From contig JAACJO010000029.1 in the NCBI GenBank assembly GCA_013368445.1, forward strand, positions 1-64,000: a DNA stretch of 64,000 nt, read 5' to 3'. The notes under the pieces were generated by a model that ran no database searches, was not told the origin of the DNA, and saw nothing but the letters and a program-made list of their open reading frames with translations. A program made the position numbers and the translations under genes. Each line of letters opens with the position of its first letter. The stretch's first letter is position 1. Below are positions 11,754-22,800 of this stretch, in pieces. This DNA is from Leucocoprinus leucothites. Lineage: Eukaryota; Basidiomycota; Agaricomycetes; Agaricales; Agaricaceae.

Positions 11754-12832
11754 ATGAACAACACCCCGTCTCACTGCCAAGCCCCCCCAGCAGCTATAGA
11801 GACAAGCTTGATTGTTGGTTCAAATATCTCCAGCTTCTGCTATGGAATCATGATACTCCTCGGATTTCTCTCCTTTAATGCTCTGCGTCGTCAGTCGGGG
11901 GGGAAATCCCCACGAGTGCGAATCGGGCTAATGTGCTGGATATTGGTTACGGTTATCGTTGGGACCACAGAACAAGCATTGGACATTTCAATTGTGGTTA
12001 ATCAGCTGGCTGCAAACGGCGGAAGGTGCACATCGGAGGACGACCTTGTGAGCAGCCCATTTGGCGGTAACATAGGCGTCGTTTGGCTGCTAACGGAAGT
12101 GTTAGCGGACGGGCTCCTGGTTCGTGTATTCAGAGCACCTACGCGAACATTAACTAATTCATACCAATCACAGGTGTGGCGCTGCTATATGATTGCTGCT
12201 AGTTTCGACAGAAGATGGCTCTTGGCATGGCTAGTGCCCCTCATACTATATATTGGAGCGATAGGTAAGCGAACACTTCTAGGGGCTCGCAGACAGCTAA
12301 AATAATAGTATAAGTCTTGGGAGTTGTACTGCTCGCTCAGTACACCCTTCTCCCTAAACAGGGAAAATTGGCCAACGACCTTCTCGTGATCGTTGTTGGA
12401 GTCTCGCTTCTCTTGAACGTGATAATCAGCTCAAGTATTGTTCTTCTCCTCATCCACTTCAAGAATATAGCAACAAGTACACTCGGAGAGGGGTCAGGAA
12501 AGCCATATCTCAATCTAATGACAATTCTTATAGAATCTGCGAGCTTGATCATCGTTTCTGATGTCTTGACGGTTACAACGCTCGTACTTCGTAGTTCCAT
12601 TCTACTTATTCCTTTGCAGATGTGGGATAAGGCACAGGTAGGGAAAGCTCAGCCGTTTGTTTTGACGATGTAACAGTGCTAAGTATCCAATTAGGCAATT
12701 GCGTCCTTGTTGATTATCTATCAAGTTGCTCGGGGTGTTGATTATTTCAGCGGCAAGGATGAAGTAACCAGTGACATCCAACAAAACTCGTCAAATATGT
12801 CCATTCTTGATGTGAAGCCAGAAGAGGTGTAG
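11754..12832 (+). CDS. 7TM family membrane protein A
   Basis: Member of an uncharacterised fungal seven-helix membrane family with at least nine loci in this window. Four exons (11754-12119, 12174-12264, 12315-12637, 12695-12832), 918 nt, 305 residues, in frame. Seven hydrophobic segments can be traced: SFCYGIMILLGFLSF, the segment after RIGLMCW, VWLLTEVLADGLLVW, WLLAWLVPLILYIGAI, LLVIVVGVSLLLNVIISSSI, LMTILIESASLIIVSDVL and AIASLLIIYQVARGVDYF. Family-specific marks are DGLLVWRCY, EGSGKPYLN between helices 5 and 6, and YQVARGVDYF at the end. There is no signal peptide; the short N-terminus MNNTPSHCQ has an N-glycosylation site. The layout resembles a receptor more than a transporter, but there is no sequence proof of function. 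The ATG at 11754 aligns with the paralogues. Confidence 0.85.
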
Positions 12833-13970
12833 ATGCACTAGTTTTACTGTCAGTTTGGTTGCAAACTGGAAGGTGGTGGGACCAGGAATGGAGTTGAAGC
12901 TGGTCTCGAGAATATGATGAGTTATTACTTATTTGGCCGATACCAGTCACATGTACAGCCGGTGTCACACTGTACGCATTTGATAGTCAGGGATCCTCGC
13001 GTTCCTGCTCACCATTGCTTTCGTCTTCCCAGTGAACATCAGTTACAGTCCCTCGGCCTTTGTGTGTATTCTATGCTATCTCCAATGGGTAAGCTTCTTT
13101 GATAAAATCACAGTGAGGACAGGGCATGATGCCACGCATCGTCACCCATCATCCATCAAATCTCTTCCGAAAGAGAAATATTGGCCTCAAGTGCGTAATA
13201 TGCATTCAGGAATCACAAAAATTTATACATATAATCATTAAGCCACTGTACACACATTTTATATAAGAAATCATTGCTTTTGAACCATAGGAACAAGGAG
13301 AAATCCAAGGAGAAATTCATAAAAATTGAGGATATACAAAGTAAAGGCGGATTTCTCTACCATATGGAAGCAAGGTCCATAAACCGTTTGGATAGAGTGC
13401 GTCCTACCTACTCGTGACTGTAATACCAAATAATTTGAGATCAATCGTCATTTCAGCTCAGAAAGGCGGACTGTACAAGTGAGTGATTATGTACACTTCA
13501 GCGGTGTATAGTAATACGCACGAACAAGAGATTCATTCTGTTCATTGTTGGCCCTAGGGAAGCCAGTGGAATACAAGGATCACCATACTCTCGCCTGTAC
13601 GCCGTGCACCGCAAGCATCATGATGTTCATTTGAGTTTTTATGAGTGTAGCTTAGACTGAACAAAAGACTCACTCCACATGAAGCGGCAATCCTGGAGTA
13701 GGACTGGTTGCCGGACTCTGAATCAGTCAGTCCACATCCAAGCGTGACCGTGATGACGAGTCACGGTTCCGACTTTCCTCCTACTGCCATGGCCCCTCGT
13801 TGTGGGCGACCGCAAGCTCACTATCTCTCTCCTTTCAGACACATGATGCACGTTGGTGCAGTACTGTGACTTCTTAATGTCGCTTTTCCCAGGCGGGAAT
13901 GCGTTCCGGGCTATCGCCTAATAGCTGCTTACACTACACCACCACCCGACGCACACTATCATCACTCAGC
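12833..13970. other. 3' flank of 7TM-A and spacer
   Basis: No gene seen. The first 150 nt resemble the 3' flanks of the other 7TM copies. 13744-13765 holds the GTGACNNTGATGACGAGTCACG element that opens the next unit. Confidence 0.4.
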
Positions 13971-13974
13971 AACA

Positions 13975-14860
13975 TAAGACAGCCGGACCAAGAGCACAAT
14001 CTCCCAGAAGTCAAAGAGGCCAAATCCCAAATACATCTCTCCTTCGACGATGATGGCGTTGGTTCCATCCTTTCCTCCAATCATCATATCCTATTCCGTC
14101 TTCTCCGCGTCACATTATAGGTATTTCCATGATATCTTTGACTCCTCTGTAGCAGTAAGAACACCCACAGCAACCGTTGAATACAGGATTCCATTCTCGG
14201 CAGCACCAATTGAACGTGTATTGTAACTGATCAGTCGACTTAGGACTACCGCCTCCAGTTGAAAGTTTCTCGCTTTCCAAGATAGAAGCTGTCGTCTATG
14301 GGTTGCAATATCTCGCCACTTCGGGACCATTATCGACTATTCGAGCTCCCGTTACCCAGTAGTTTCGTGACACGCCGATATCGGTTTACGGTCTGGCCGT
14401 AAAGATGGGAGGGGATTCTCCCGCACAGCAAGCTACAGCAATGAATTGACCTCTTAAAACTTCTTCCCTTTCAGTGACTCCTCCGACTCGAGTACAAACA
14501 ACATCCAGCTCTCCCATCTGCCCAGAACATCCTCCCTCCTCGCCTTCCTCCATCTCCACCAATGCCGCAAACACCTCTCCCGCACCTGACTTCACTCCCG
14601 CTCTCAGTTCCGACTCACCTACGGTCTCTACTGCGACCCCACTCAATAGCAATTTCAAGTCGTTCTGTTGATAGGTGAGCATGATAGAGGCTGTAGTGAA
14701 CGGATCGCCCTGGCACCGAGTGGAATGGAACGAGACGAGTCATTATTGGAGGTGTCCAATGGGAGGTACGATTGTAGTATAGAACGTCGAATACGCCAGG
14801 GTGTTGAGGAAGGCTAGGGAGATCGTAGAGGGATTGCCAAGAGATTCGCAGCGTCGAATA
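13975..14860 (+). pseudogene. BTB/POZ gene relic R3
   Basis: The clearest of the BTB relics. In order: HNLPEVKEAKSQIHLSFDDD and SILSSNHHILFRLL (14000-14110); SAAPIERV (14194-14218) matching DAPIERV of the intact gene; EAVVYGLQYLATSGPLSTIR (14287-14345) matching EAAVDVMDYLDTPGPLAFVR; ISVYGLAVKMGG (14377-14410); and LRKAREIVEGLPRDSQ (14803-14850) matching the intact C-terminus. Stops and shifts between these blocks rule out a working protein. It precedes 7TM-B. Confidence 0.8.
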
Positions 14861-15383
14861 GGGGCTCAAACTATACATAGTCGCAATCAATCGGGCCAAG
14901 TGGGCTATGCCTTCTATTCCTCGAAGCCAGAGAAATTAACCTTTCTAAGTAATCATTCTTTCGATCAATCGCCACATAGTGACTAGGCTTCACACGTATA
15001 GAGAGCCTGGCACACGACCATCAACCATGCCTGAGTCCAAGCCTACAACGCAACAACAGGGTGGGGCTTATAACACATCGACGATTTCACCCACAAAGGA
15101 ACTTTAGTTGGTACGCGCCTCGCGGTATACACTACACTATTCCAGTGGCCATGCGCAGGCTTGAACACGAATTTTCCCATAAGAACTAAAAAAGCCATTG
15201 ACATCATTGGCAAAGAAGGTGATAATGACAAGTATCGATCACAACAATCGACATGTCAAACAACACGTGTGATGCACTTGCAGTGGCTACGAAGTAAAGC
15301 TGCAAGATTATGTATAAATCGCACGCATAAATGCATCTGGCATTCATATCCTTATTCTGACCCGCCTGTCCGAATCTGCAGCC

Positions 15384-16455
15384 ATGAACAACGCGCTGTC
15401 TCAATGCCCAAGTTCCACAGCGACTTCGGAGACAAACCTAATTATCGGGTCGAATCTCTCTAGTATCTGCTATGGAATCGTCGTATTCCTCGGATTCCTC
15501 TGCTTTAATGCGCTGCGCCATCATCAAAGGGGGAGGCAAAGCCAGCGTGTGCGAATCAGTTTAATGAGCTGGGTCTTGGCTACGGTTCTCGTTGGAACTG
15601 TATCCCAAGCATGGGACATTGCAGCTGTAACTACAGTTTCCACTGGCGAAAGCTGTGAAGCCGTTAGCCTCCTGGAAAACCCATTCCTCACCGGGCTAAA
15701 TGTCCTTTGGCTGCTAATGAACGTACTAACGGACGGGCTCCTCGTACGTGAATTTGGGGTGCTTATACGACAAGTGACTAATTTCATAACGATCACAGGT
15801 ATGGCGCTGCTATGCGATTGCTGCTGGTTTTAGAAGGAAGTGGCTCTTGGCATGGCTAGTGCCCCTCGCAATATATATTGCAATGATAGGTAACTGCATA
15901 CTTGAGGCGACTCGCAGATAGCTAAATCAATATTTTAAGTCGTAGGGCTTGTCTTGCTCTTTGGTTCTAGCCTTCGCCATAGATGGGAAAATGTGTCCCA
16001 CGTCCTTCTCATGGTTACTTTCGGGATCTCCCTTTTCTTGAACATAATAATCAGTTCAAGTATTGTCCTTCTCCTACTCCACTATAAGAAGACGGTAACA
16101 AGAACATTTGGCGAGCGGTCAGGAAAACCGTACCTCAACATAATGACGATCCTCGTAGAATCTGCGAGCTTGATCATCTTTTCTGATGTCTTGACTCTTA
16201 TAGCTCTCTTGTTTAACACTCTCATCGTATACATTCCTTTGCAGACATGGTCTCAAATACAGGTAGTTATATTCAGTTGCTCGCTTGACAAAGTAAAAGT
16301 GCTAATGATTCGACTAGGCGATCGCGTCCTTGTTGATTATCTATCAGGTTGCTCGGGGCGTTGATTATTTCAGCGGCAAGGATGAAGTCGCTGGTAGCAC
16401 TCTGCAAAACTCGTCGACCATGTCCGTTCTTGATGTGAAGCCAGATGGTGTATAG
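15384..16455 (+). CDS. 7TM family membrane protein B
   Basis: Paralogue of 7TM-A with the same gene structure: exons 15384-15743, 15799-15889, 15940-16262, 16318-16455, 912 nt, 303 residues, all junctions in frame. It has the seven hydrophobic segments and the family marks DGLLVWRCY, ERSGKPYLN and YQVARGVDYF. The extracellular-side loop between helices 2 and 3 (TTVSTGESCEAVSLLENP) differs most from A and contains one Cys, as in the other copies. TATA tataaat at 15313. No lesion is seen. Function unknown. Confidence 0.85.
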
Positions 16456-16855
16456 GTCTACTAGTGTCATTATCAGTTGGTTTGAAGGCTGGACGCTGGT
16501 GGAACCAAACCACGAACGGAGTTGAATCCGGATATTTAACTTACAGAATCATAGTGGTTCAGCTATCTTAGCTACACAGAAACAAGGTCTAGTTAGCTTA
16601 TCAGGGAAGGTTAGGAATACGGGGGTCACAAGACACCTTTACCTATTCATGACGTACTCCTGCGTCGACTTGAGTTTCATGAGTGTAGGCTAGATTCATC
16701 TGTCCGAAACAGATCCCGCTCTGTGTGGTTGGACATACCTAGATTGCTCTGTAGCTCGCACATATTTTACTAAGCGTACCACGTTCTGGAGCATCACCAC
16801 CAGTAGTTTACAGTACATTAAACTAGACATCCGTGGGAGACCATAATATCCGTTT
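16456..16855. other. 3' flank of 7TM-B, no gene seen
   Basis: Spacer between 7TM-B and the next BTB relic. Only very short ORFs and no recognisable motif. Confidence 0.4.
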
Positions 16856-16859
16856 TCCC

Positions 16860-17560
16860 GGAAAATGCTAGATTACGATTCAACCCTTTGTTCGACGATG
16901 AAGACGCCGATACCGTTCTTTTTCCCAAAGATGACATGTTGCCCTGACTTTCCCGCGTCATACTACGAAGAGCCTTCCTGAATTCTTTGACACTTCAGGA
17001 TCAGGAAGAGCGTCAGAGTGAACTACAGGATACGAGGTCCCATTCCCGAAAGCACTACTCAGTGGATTATGACTTCCCATTGAAACTCTCACGTTCAACG
17101 AGATGGAAGTTGTGGCTGACGTGATACAATACCCCAATACGCTGTGGCACTATTGACAGTTAGAGCGTCTGTCACCTGGTAGTTGTCATGATGAGCTGAT
17201 ATCGGGTTATGAAATAGCTGAAAAAAATGGGGTGGGACAAAGCCACACAGTAAGGTGCAGAGATGAAATTACCTCGCAACCCTTTTCTTCCACCAGCTCC
17301 GAACCCACCTCTCTAGTGTATCTTTCTTGCTCTCCCTCCTCCATCTCTACCAGTGCCGTTAACAATTCTTCCGAACTCAGCCCCACTCCTCACCTGTGAT
17401 CTCAGTTGTAACCCTTCGCAATGGTGATTTTTTTGATAGACAATTTTAATAAACATTATATCGAACAGTGTATTTTATCACTGAGTGCATTGGACAAGTG
17501 GGGGGACTTTGAAGAAGATTGGTAGTGGGATAGTGGGGAGGTTGCCGAGAGATTTGCTGT
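16860..17560 (+). pseudogene. BTB/POZ gene relic R4
   Basis: The most decayed + strand BTB copy. FDDEDADTVL is readable at about 16894-16925, then a stop. The segment GAGATGGAAGTTGTGGCTGA at 17099-17118 and the following TGGCACTATTGACAGT match the EAVVD...GPL block of R3. The C-terminal block near 17511-17560 is barely recognisable. It lies upstream of the 7TM-C pseudogene. Confidence 0.6.
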
Positions 17561-17619
17561 GTTGAATAGGGGCTTCATCTGTACCTGGCCGTAACCATCG
17601 GTCTAGATGGGCCATGCCA

Positions 17620-18000
17620 CGACCGCAGTCAGTGCCATGACTGTAGTCAGCAATCGTGTTTATCGAAATCACGATTATGATTACTGAAACCATGATATTA
17701 TAATCTCTTGCCTAGTCAATAATCTACCAAGATTATTTAATTTCAAAAGTTGGGATGGATTATTGATGAATTATCCCAGTAAGCCTTGTTTCTTGAGCCT
17801 TATTATAGTATCATTGGCCTAATATATCAATAGATTTTCAATCATCTGTCTGGATTATTGAACTCAAGACGAAGACCACTATTCAACAATAATTCAATGG
17901 ATCCAGAGGATTATTGATTTGCCGGTGTAGTGTATAATCATAATCGTGATTTGGATTATCACGATTATTGACTGTAGTCATGGTGGGCTTTTGAAGTCCC
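17620..18000. mobile_element. MITE-like element, family 1, copy 1
   Basis: Non-coding element with long terminal inverted repeats. Left arm near 17637 starts CATGACTGTAGTCAGCAATC; the right arm ends with GATTATTGACTGTAGTCATG near 17980, its reverse complement, followed by GGTGGGCTTTTGAAGTCCC to 18000. The interior is AT-rich with repeated GGATTATT/AATAATCC words. Compared with the upstream region of 7TM-B, the element interrupts the duplicated unit, which resumes at 18001. The left boundary is uncertain by about 20 nt. Confidence 0.75.
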
Positions 18001-18300
18001 TGCGAGTCGACAATTTTTCCTACAAAGGAGCTTTGGTAGGTGTGCACCTTGTCACGGTGGTGAGTCATGCATTGCTTCAATGGCCACGCGCAAGTTCGAG
18101 CATGAGTTTTCCCACAAAATCAGAAAAATCATCGGCAACATTCGTGATGAATGTGAGAATTATAACAATTGATTGCAATATTAAATACGTCCAACGCTGT
18201 ATGATGCATTTGCCGTCAGTACAAAGTAGAGTTTCAAGATTGAGCGTAAGTAATCCGCGTACGTGCAACTTCCGACTTACTTACCCCCGTTCCGGCCAGT

Positions 18301-19378
18301 ATGTCCAAATCAGTGCCCATGAATAACGGTCTGGCCCCTTGCCAACTTTCCACACCAGCTGAGAAGACAAGCATGCTTATTGGGTCAAATGCTGCGAGCA
18401 TGCGCTACGGAATCATGTTATTCCGCGGATTTCTCTGCTTTCATGTGCTACGTCATCAAACAACCCGGACACAAACCCCACGGCTGCGAACCGGTCTAAT
18501 ATGCTGGGTCTCGGTTACAGCAATCTCTGGAACTCTAGCACGGGGGTGGGATATTGTAGCCATCACTACAGCTTTCCGTGGCGAAGGGTGCAGAGCCGAT
18601 AACGACCTGAAAACCCTATCCTCCACTGGGACAGATGCCATTTGACTGGTAATGAATTTGATAACGGACGGCCTTCTTGTTCGTGGATTTGAAGAACACA
18701 TGAAAACAGTGGCTGATTCGTGATTATTGTAGGTATGGCGCTTCTACGCAATTGCTTCTGGTCTTGAAAGGAAGTGGTTCTTAGCATGACTAGTGCCCCT
18801 CATAATATACATTGGAATGATAGATAAACAGCCACTTTCAGAGACGCGCAGATAACTGAAATGATATTTTCTTTAGTCCTGGACCTGGTATTACTCTCGA
18901 ACCACGCCAAGCTCACCCGGAGTTTGGTCGAGACCCTTCTCGCAGTTATTGTCCGAATCTCGCTTTTCCTGAAAGTGATAATCAGCTCAAGCATTGCACT
19001 ACTCCTGTTCCACTGTAAGAAGATGGTAACAAGAGCATTTGGCGAAGGGTCAGGAAAGCCGCATCTCAACTTGATGATAACCCCCGTAGAATCCGCCAGT
19101 TTGATTGTCGTTTCCGATGGGTTTTCTCTCGCAGCTCTCTTGTTTAACACTCCCATCCTATACATTCCTCTGCAGACGTGGGCTCTGCTACAGGTAGACT
19201 CAGATCAGCTGTTCGCTTGACAAAGTAACTGTACTAAATATTCAACTAGGCGATCGCGTCCTTGTTGATTATCTATCAGGTTGCTCGGGGTGTTGATTAT
19301 TTTAGCAGCAAGGATTCTGTCACCAGTAAGACCTTACAAAACTCTCCCGTTCTTGATATAAAGCCGGAAGAGGTGTGA
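18301..19378 (+). pseudogene. 7TM family pseudogene C
   Basis: Nearly full-length 7TM copy with the standard four-exon layout and good splice sites, but with two tryptophan codons turned into TGA stops: 18643-18645 (in the helix-3 segment that reads VIWL in the paralogues) and 18787-18789 (in AWLVPL). The rest of the frame is open, including EGSGKPHLN and the last helix near 19245-19310. The matching start by paralogy is 18319; an upstream in-frame ATG is at 18301. With stops so early, no functional protein is expected. An MITE lies in its upstream region. Confidence 0.85.
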
Positions 19379-19830
19379 ATGCAGTATATAGCCCCTTATC
19401 TCTACACGTTATATTCCGATTCAATAAATTCCGAGCGTCCTAGTGGAACTTACAACAGGTCTTGGATCTACTAGTACTTGCTACTTGGCAATAGGCTGGT
19501 TATGGATTTAGTCTTGGTTCGTCTGATGTTTGACTCACTCTTGAATTGGACCAGATTTGTGGACACTAGCAATGTAGTAGATAGTTGATGAGAGGATTTA
19601 ACGTCGGGAGGTCTTGAAGGGTTGCCGTAAGCCCCACGTTGCCCTCAGCTGAGCTGATATTCAAATTCTTGAAATAAGGCTAAGAGTCGTGTGGGTCTAA
19701 TAAAACTGATATATACAATGATGGCGTATAAAATGAGCAGTGGTATGGTATCATGAAATGAAAGCAAAGTATGAAAGCGAAGATAATAAGTAAGTAGTGA
19801 GAGGTGGTGGTGGCATACGGTCATATATCA
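19379..19830. other. Convergent intergenic region
   Basis: Between the ends of 7TM-C (+) and the ABC transporter (-). 19720-19800 is probably the 3' untranslated region of the ABC gene, because a similar sequence follows the truncated ABC copy at 40560-40650. Confidence 0.5.
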
Positions 19831-22800
19831 TCACGAGTCTTGTTGAAGGGTTTGCAGCTGTACATAATCATGATAGTCGCCGCGTAAAGCCAGTAACTCA
19901 TTATGTGTTCCAGATTCGCTGATTTGTCCGTTTTTGACGAAGAATCTGCAATAATAAAGTCTGCGATAAGTTCTTCTGAAACCGATTGAGTGACCACTCA
20001 CATTTTATCAGCATCCTGAATCGTCGACAACCGATGTGCAATTGCGATCGTTGTTCTCCCTTTTGCGGCTTCATCGAGAGCGGCTTGTACAACTTTTTCG
20101 GAAGCCGAATCAAGTGCCGAGGTTGCCTATCAGATCACTACGCATGAGCATCAATAGCCCTTTGACAGGCCCTTGACATACCTCGTCGAGCAAGAGGATC
20201 TTCGGGTTCCTGATCAGGGCCCTTGCAATAGCAATGCGTTGCTTTTGCCCACCGGATAACTGTGAGCCTTTGTTTCCGACAGCAGTCTCGAAACCACTGA
20301 GCATGGGCAGTTAATCAGTTTGGTTGTCGCGAAACAAAAAGGTGAAACTTTACGTACTCGGGTAGCTCCTTGATAAACTCCAAAATGTTCGCCTTTCGAC
20401 ACGCTTCCTCCAGCTCCTCTTGCGTAACTTCTGAATGTGGCTTTATCGCTCCGAGGAGGATGTTGAACCGTAATGAGCCAGAATAGAGTGTTGGTTCTTG
20501 TGAAACGAGAGCAACATCTTGACGGTATTCGTGCAGGGCAAAGTCAGTGAGGACTTTGTCATCGATCTAAGGTTAGAGATTGAGGAAATTCTGAGATGAA
20601 ATCAAGGCAACCTGTGAATGACGTACGAAGATTGAACCGGAATCGAGGTCGTAGAATCGTTGGATGAGCTGTATACTATAAATAAATATCGGCTCAGCCT
20701 GCCTTCCCTGTATCTTGAGAGATAAGAACTTACATTGTACTCTTTCCCGATCCGCTAGCCCCAACAAACGCCACGTATTGACCAGGTTCCACCGCAAAGT
20801 TAATCCCCTTTAACACCGGGAGAGTGGGCCTCGTAGGGTAAGAGAATCGAACATTCCTAGCCTCAATCCTCCCGATAATCCGTTTCTCATCCGAGGACCC
20901 CTTTCCTTCAGATTTGCGAGGGAGATGTTGAGCATCAGACTCAATCAATGAAGTTGAATCGAGCAACGTGACGATATCCGAAGCGGCACCCTTCGCAGCT
21001 GAGATATCAGGCGAAAACTGGAACATTCCACCAGCTTGTAATGCGCCGAGCGTTGTAGCCTAAGAGGGAGTCCCATGATCAACGTGTGCGACCATTGTAG
21101 AAAAACCGTAGATCCTACCATGAGTCCGACAAACAACTGGAAGATCGTGATCTCCAACCTTGAAAACAACACACTCCCATACCAGAAGACCAATGCAATG
21201 ACGAAGAACATGGACGACTGGGATGCAGCAAACAAGCCTGTTCTTAAGAAACCCGCTTTGACTGCTCTCTGTAGCGGCACGTTGAGACTCGCGCTATACT
21301 CGGCTAAACAGCCATCTTCACGCGTGAGAGATGCGACGGTACGGATGGCACCAGCCGATTCGCAGGCAATTTGAGCGGACTGGGCATGAGCTTCTTTGTT
21401 GTGTGCGTCCTTTTGCATTACGACGAGGAGCGAAGTGTAGCCGACCGTGAGGAGTATCGGCATGCAAGCTTAAAATGAAGATGAATGTGGTTTCAATCAG
21501 CAGGAGACCTGGAGGACATACCCAGGCCAACCAAGCCGACCTTCCATACGATTGCCAGACCTGCAATAACGCCAGCTGCGATTGTCGCGATTCCTTGAAT
21601 GATTCTGTTTAACGAATTAGAATATCCGGGAAGTCAGGATTGGAGGAAATGAAGTACGTGGCAAGTGTCGTTCCAGCTAATCCATTGACTTTCTTGGGGT
21701 CTCCGCTGATTCTCGCAGTTAACACGCCAGACTGTGATGGAGAAGAGAGATATCGCTCGCGTTAGCTTGAAAACTGGTCACGTGCTCCAGACTTACAGTA
21801 TTCTTCTCGTCGTCAAAGAACTCCACTAGAACCCAGTGTCGTGAGCATAACGGTCAATTCCTCGCGCTGGCACTCACCATCCTGGCGCATAACAGCTTTG
21901 AAGCTCAGTTTTCTCAGCCTAATCGTCAAAGTCGCGGCAGCACTCGCAAACAGATAATTCTGAACGCCCATGGTAACTCCCGATCCAATAGCAATGATGA
22001 AGAACCTTCATACATCTCGCTGTCAATCTCAAAGCAGAAGTGTGAATCAAATTAATAGCATACCAAAGAGCATTGCGATCTCCGCGGATCCTCCGCTCGT
22101 GGGCATCAGGTTGCGCAAACCCTTCAATGGCAAATGAATAGACGATGCCGAAAGCCGGGTATATCAAACCAACAACTTTCGAGCCAACCATTAGTACCCA
22201 CGGCATGGCCAACAGGCATGAAAGACTTACTGATGGCAAAGATCGACCCGAAGAAAAATTTCAACCACTCGTCTTTCACGACAGCCCCCATCCTCATGAA
22301 AAGATAAATGATGCCATACTTCTTCTCCTTCTTCTCTTCCCTTCCGATCTCGACATCTCCGTACTTCAGCGACTCTTTGTCGTACACGCTGCTCACTCTC
22401 TTTGCCAGTGAAGCACCCTTTGTGTCTGCCGGCTTGACATCCTCGGTAGAGGGTACACGAGGAATTGGAGTAATGTCACCACCGGGTGTAGATATGCCGC
22501 CAGTTTGTTTCTTCAATCCTTGAGCTTCGACGAGCCGACGATAAGTGCTTTCTAGTCCCATGAGCTCGTCGTGCGAGCCCTGCTCAATGATCTTGCCGGA
22601 AGCCATAACATAGATCGTATCCGAGTTTTTGATAGTCGAAAGGCGATGAGCAATTGTGATCGTTGTTCTCCCTATGAAATGCCAGATTAGGAATCGATAA
22701 AGAAAATTAATACTCCTATGCCTCACCTTCAGAAGCTCGAGATAATGCCTCTTGTACGATTTCTTCGCTTCTCGTATCCAACGCACTCGTTGCCTCGTCG

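Noticed and set aside
14386..14682. 98-codon frame on the - strand over BTB relic R3
   Set aside because: Antisense of the relic; no independent support.
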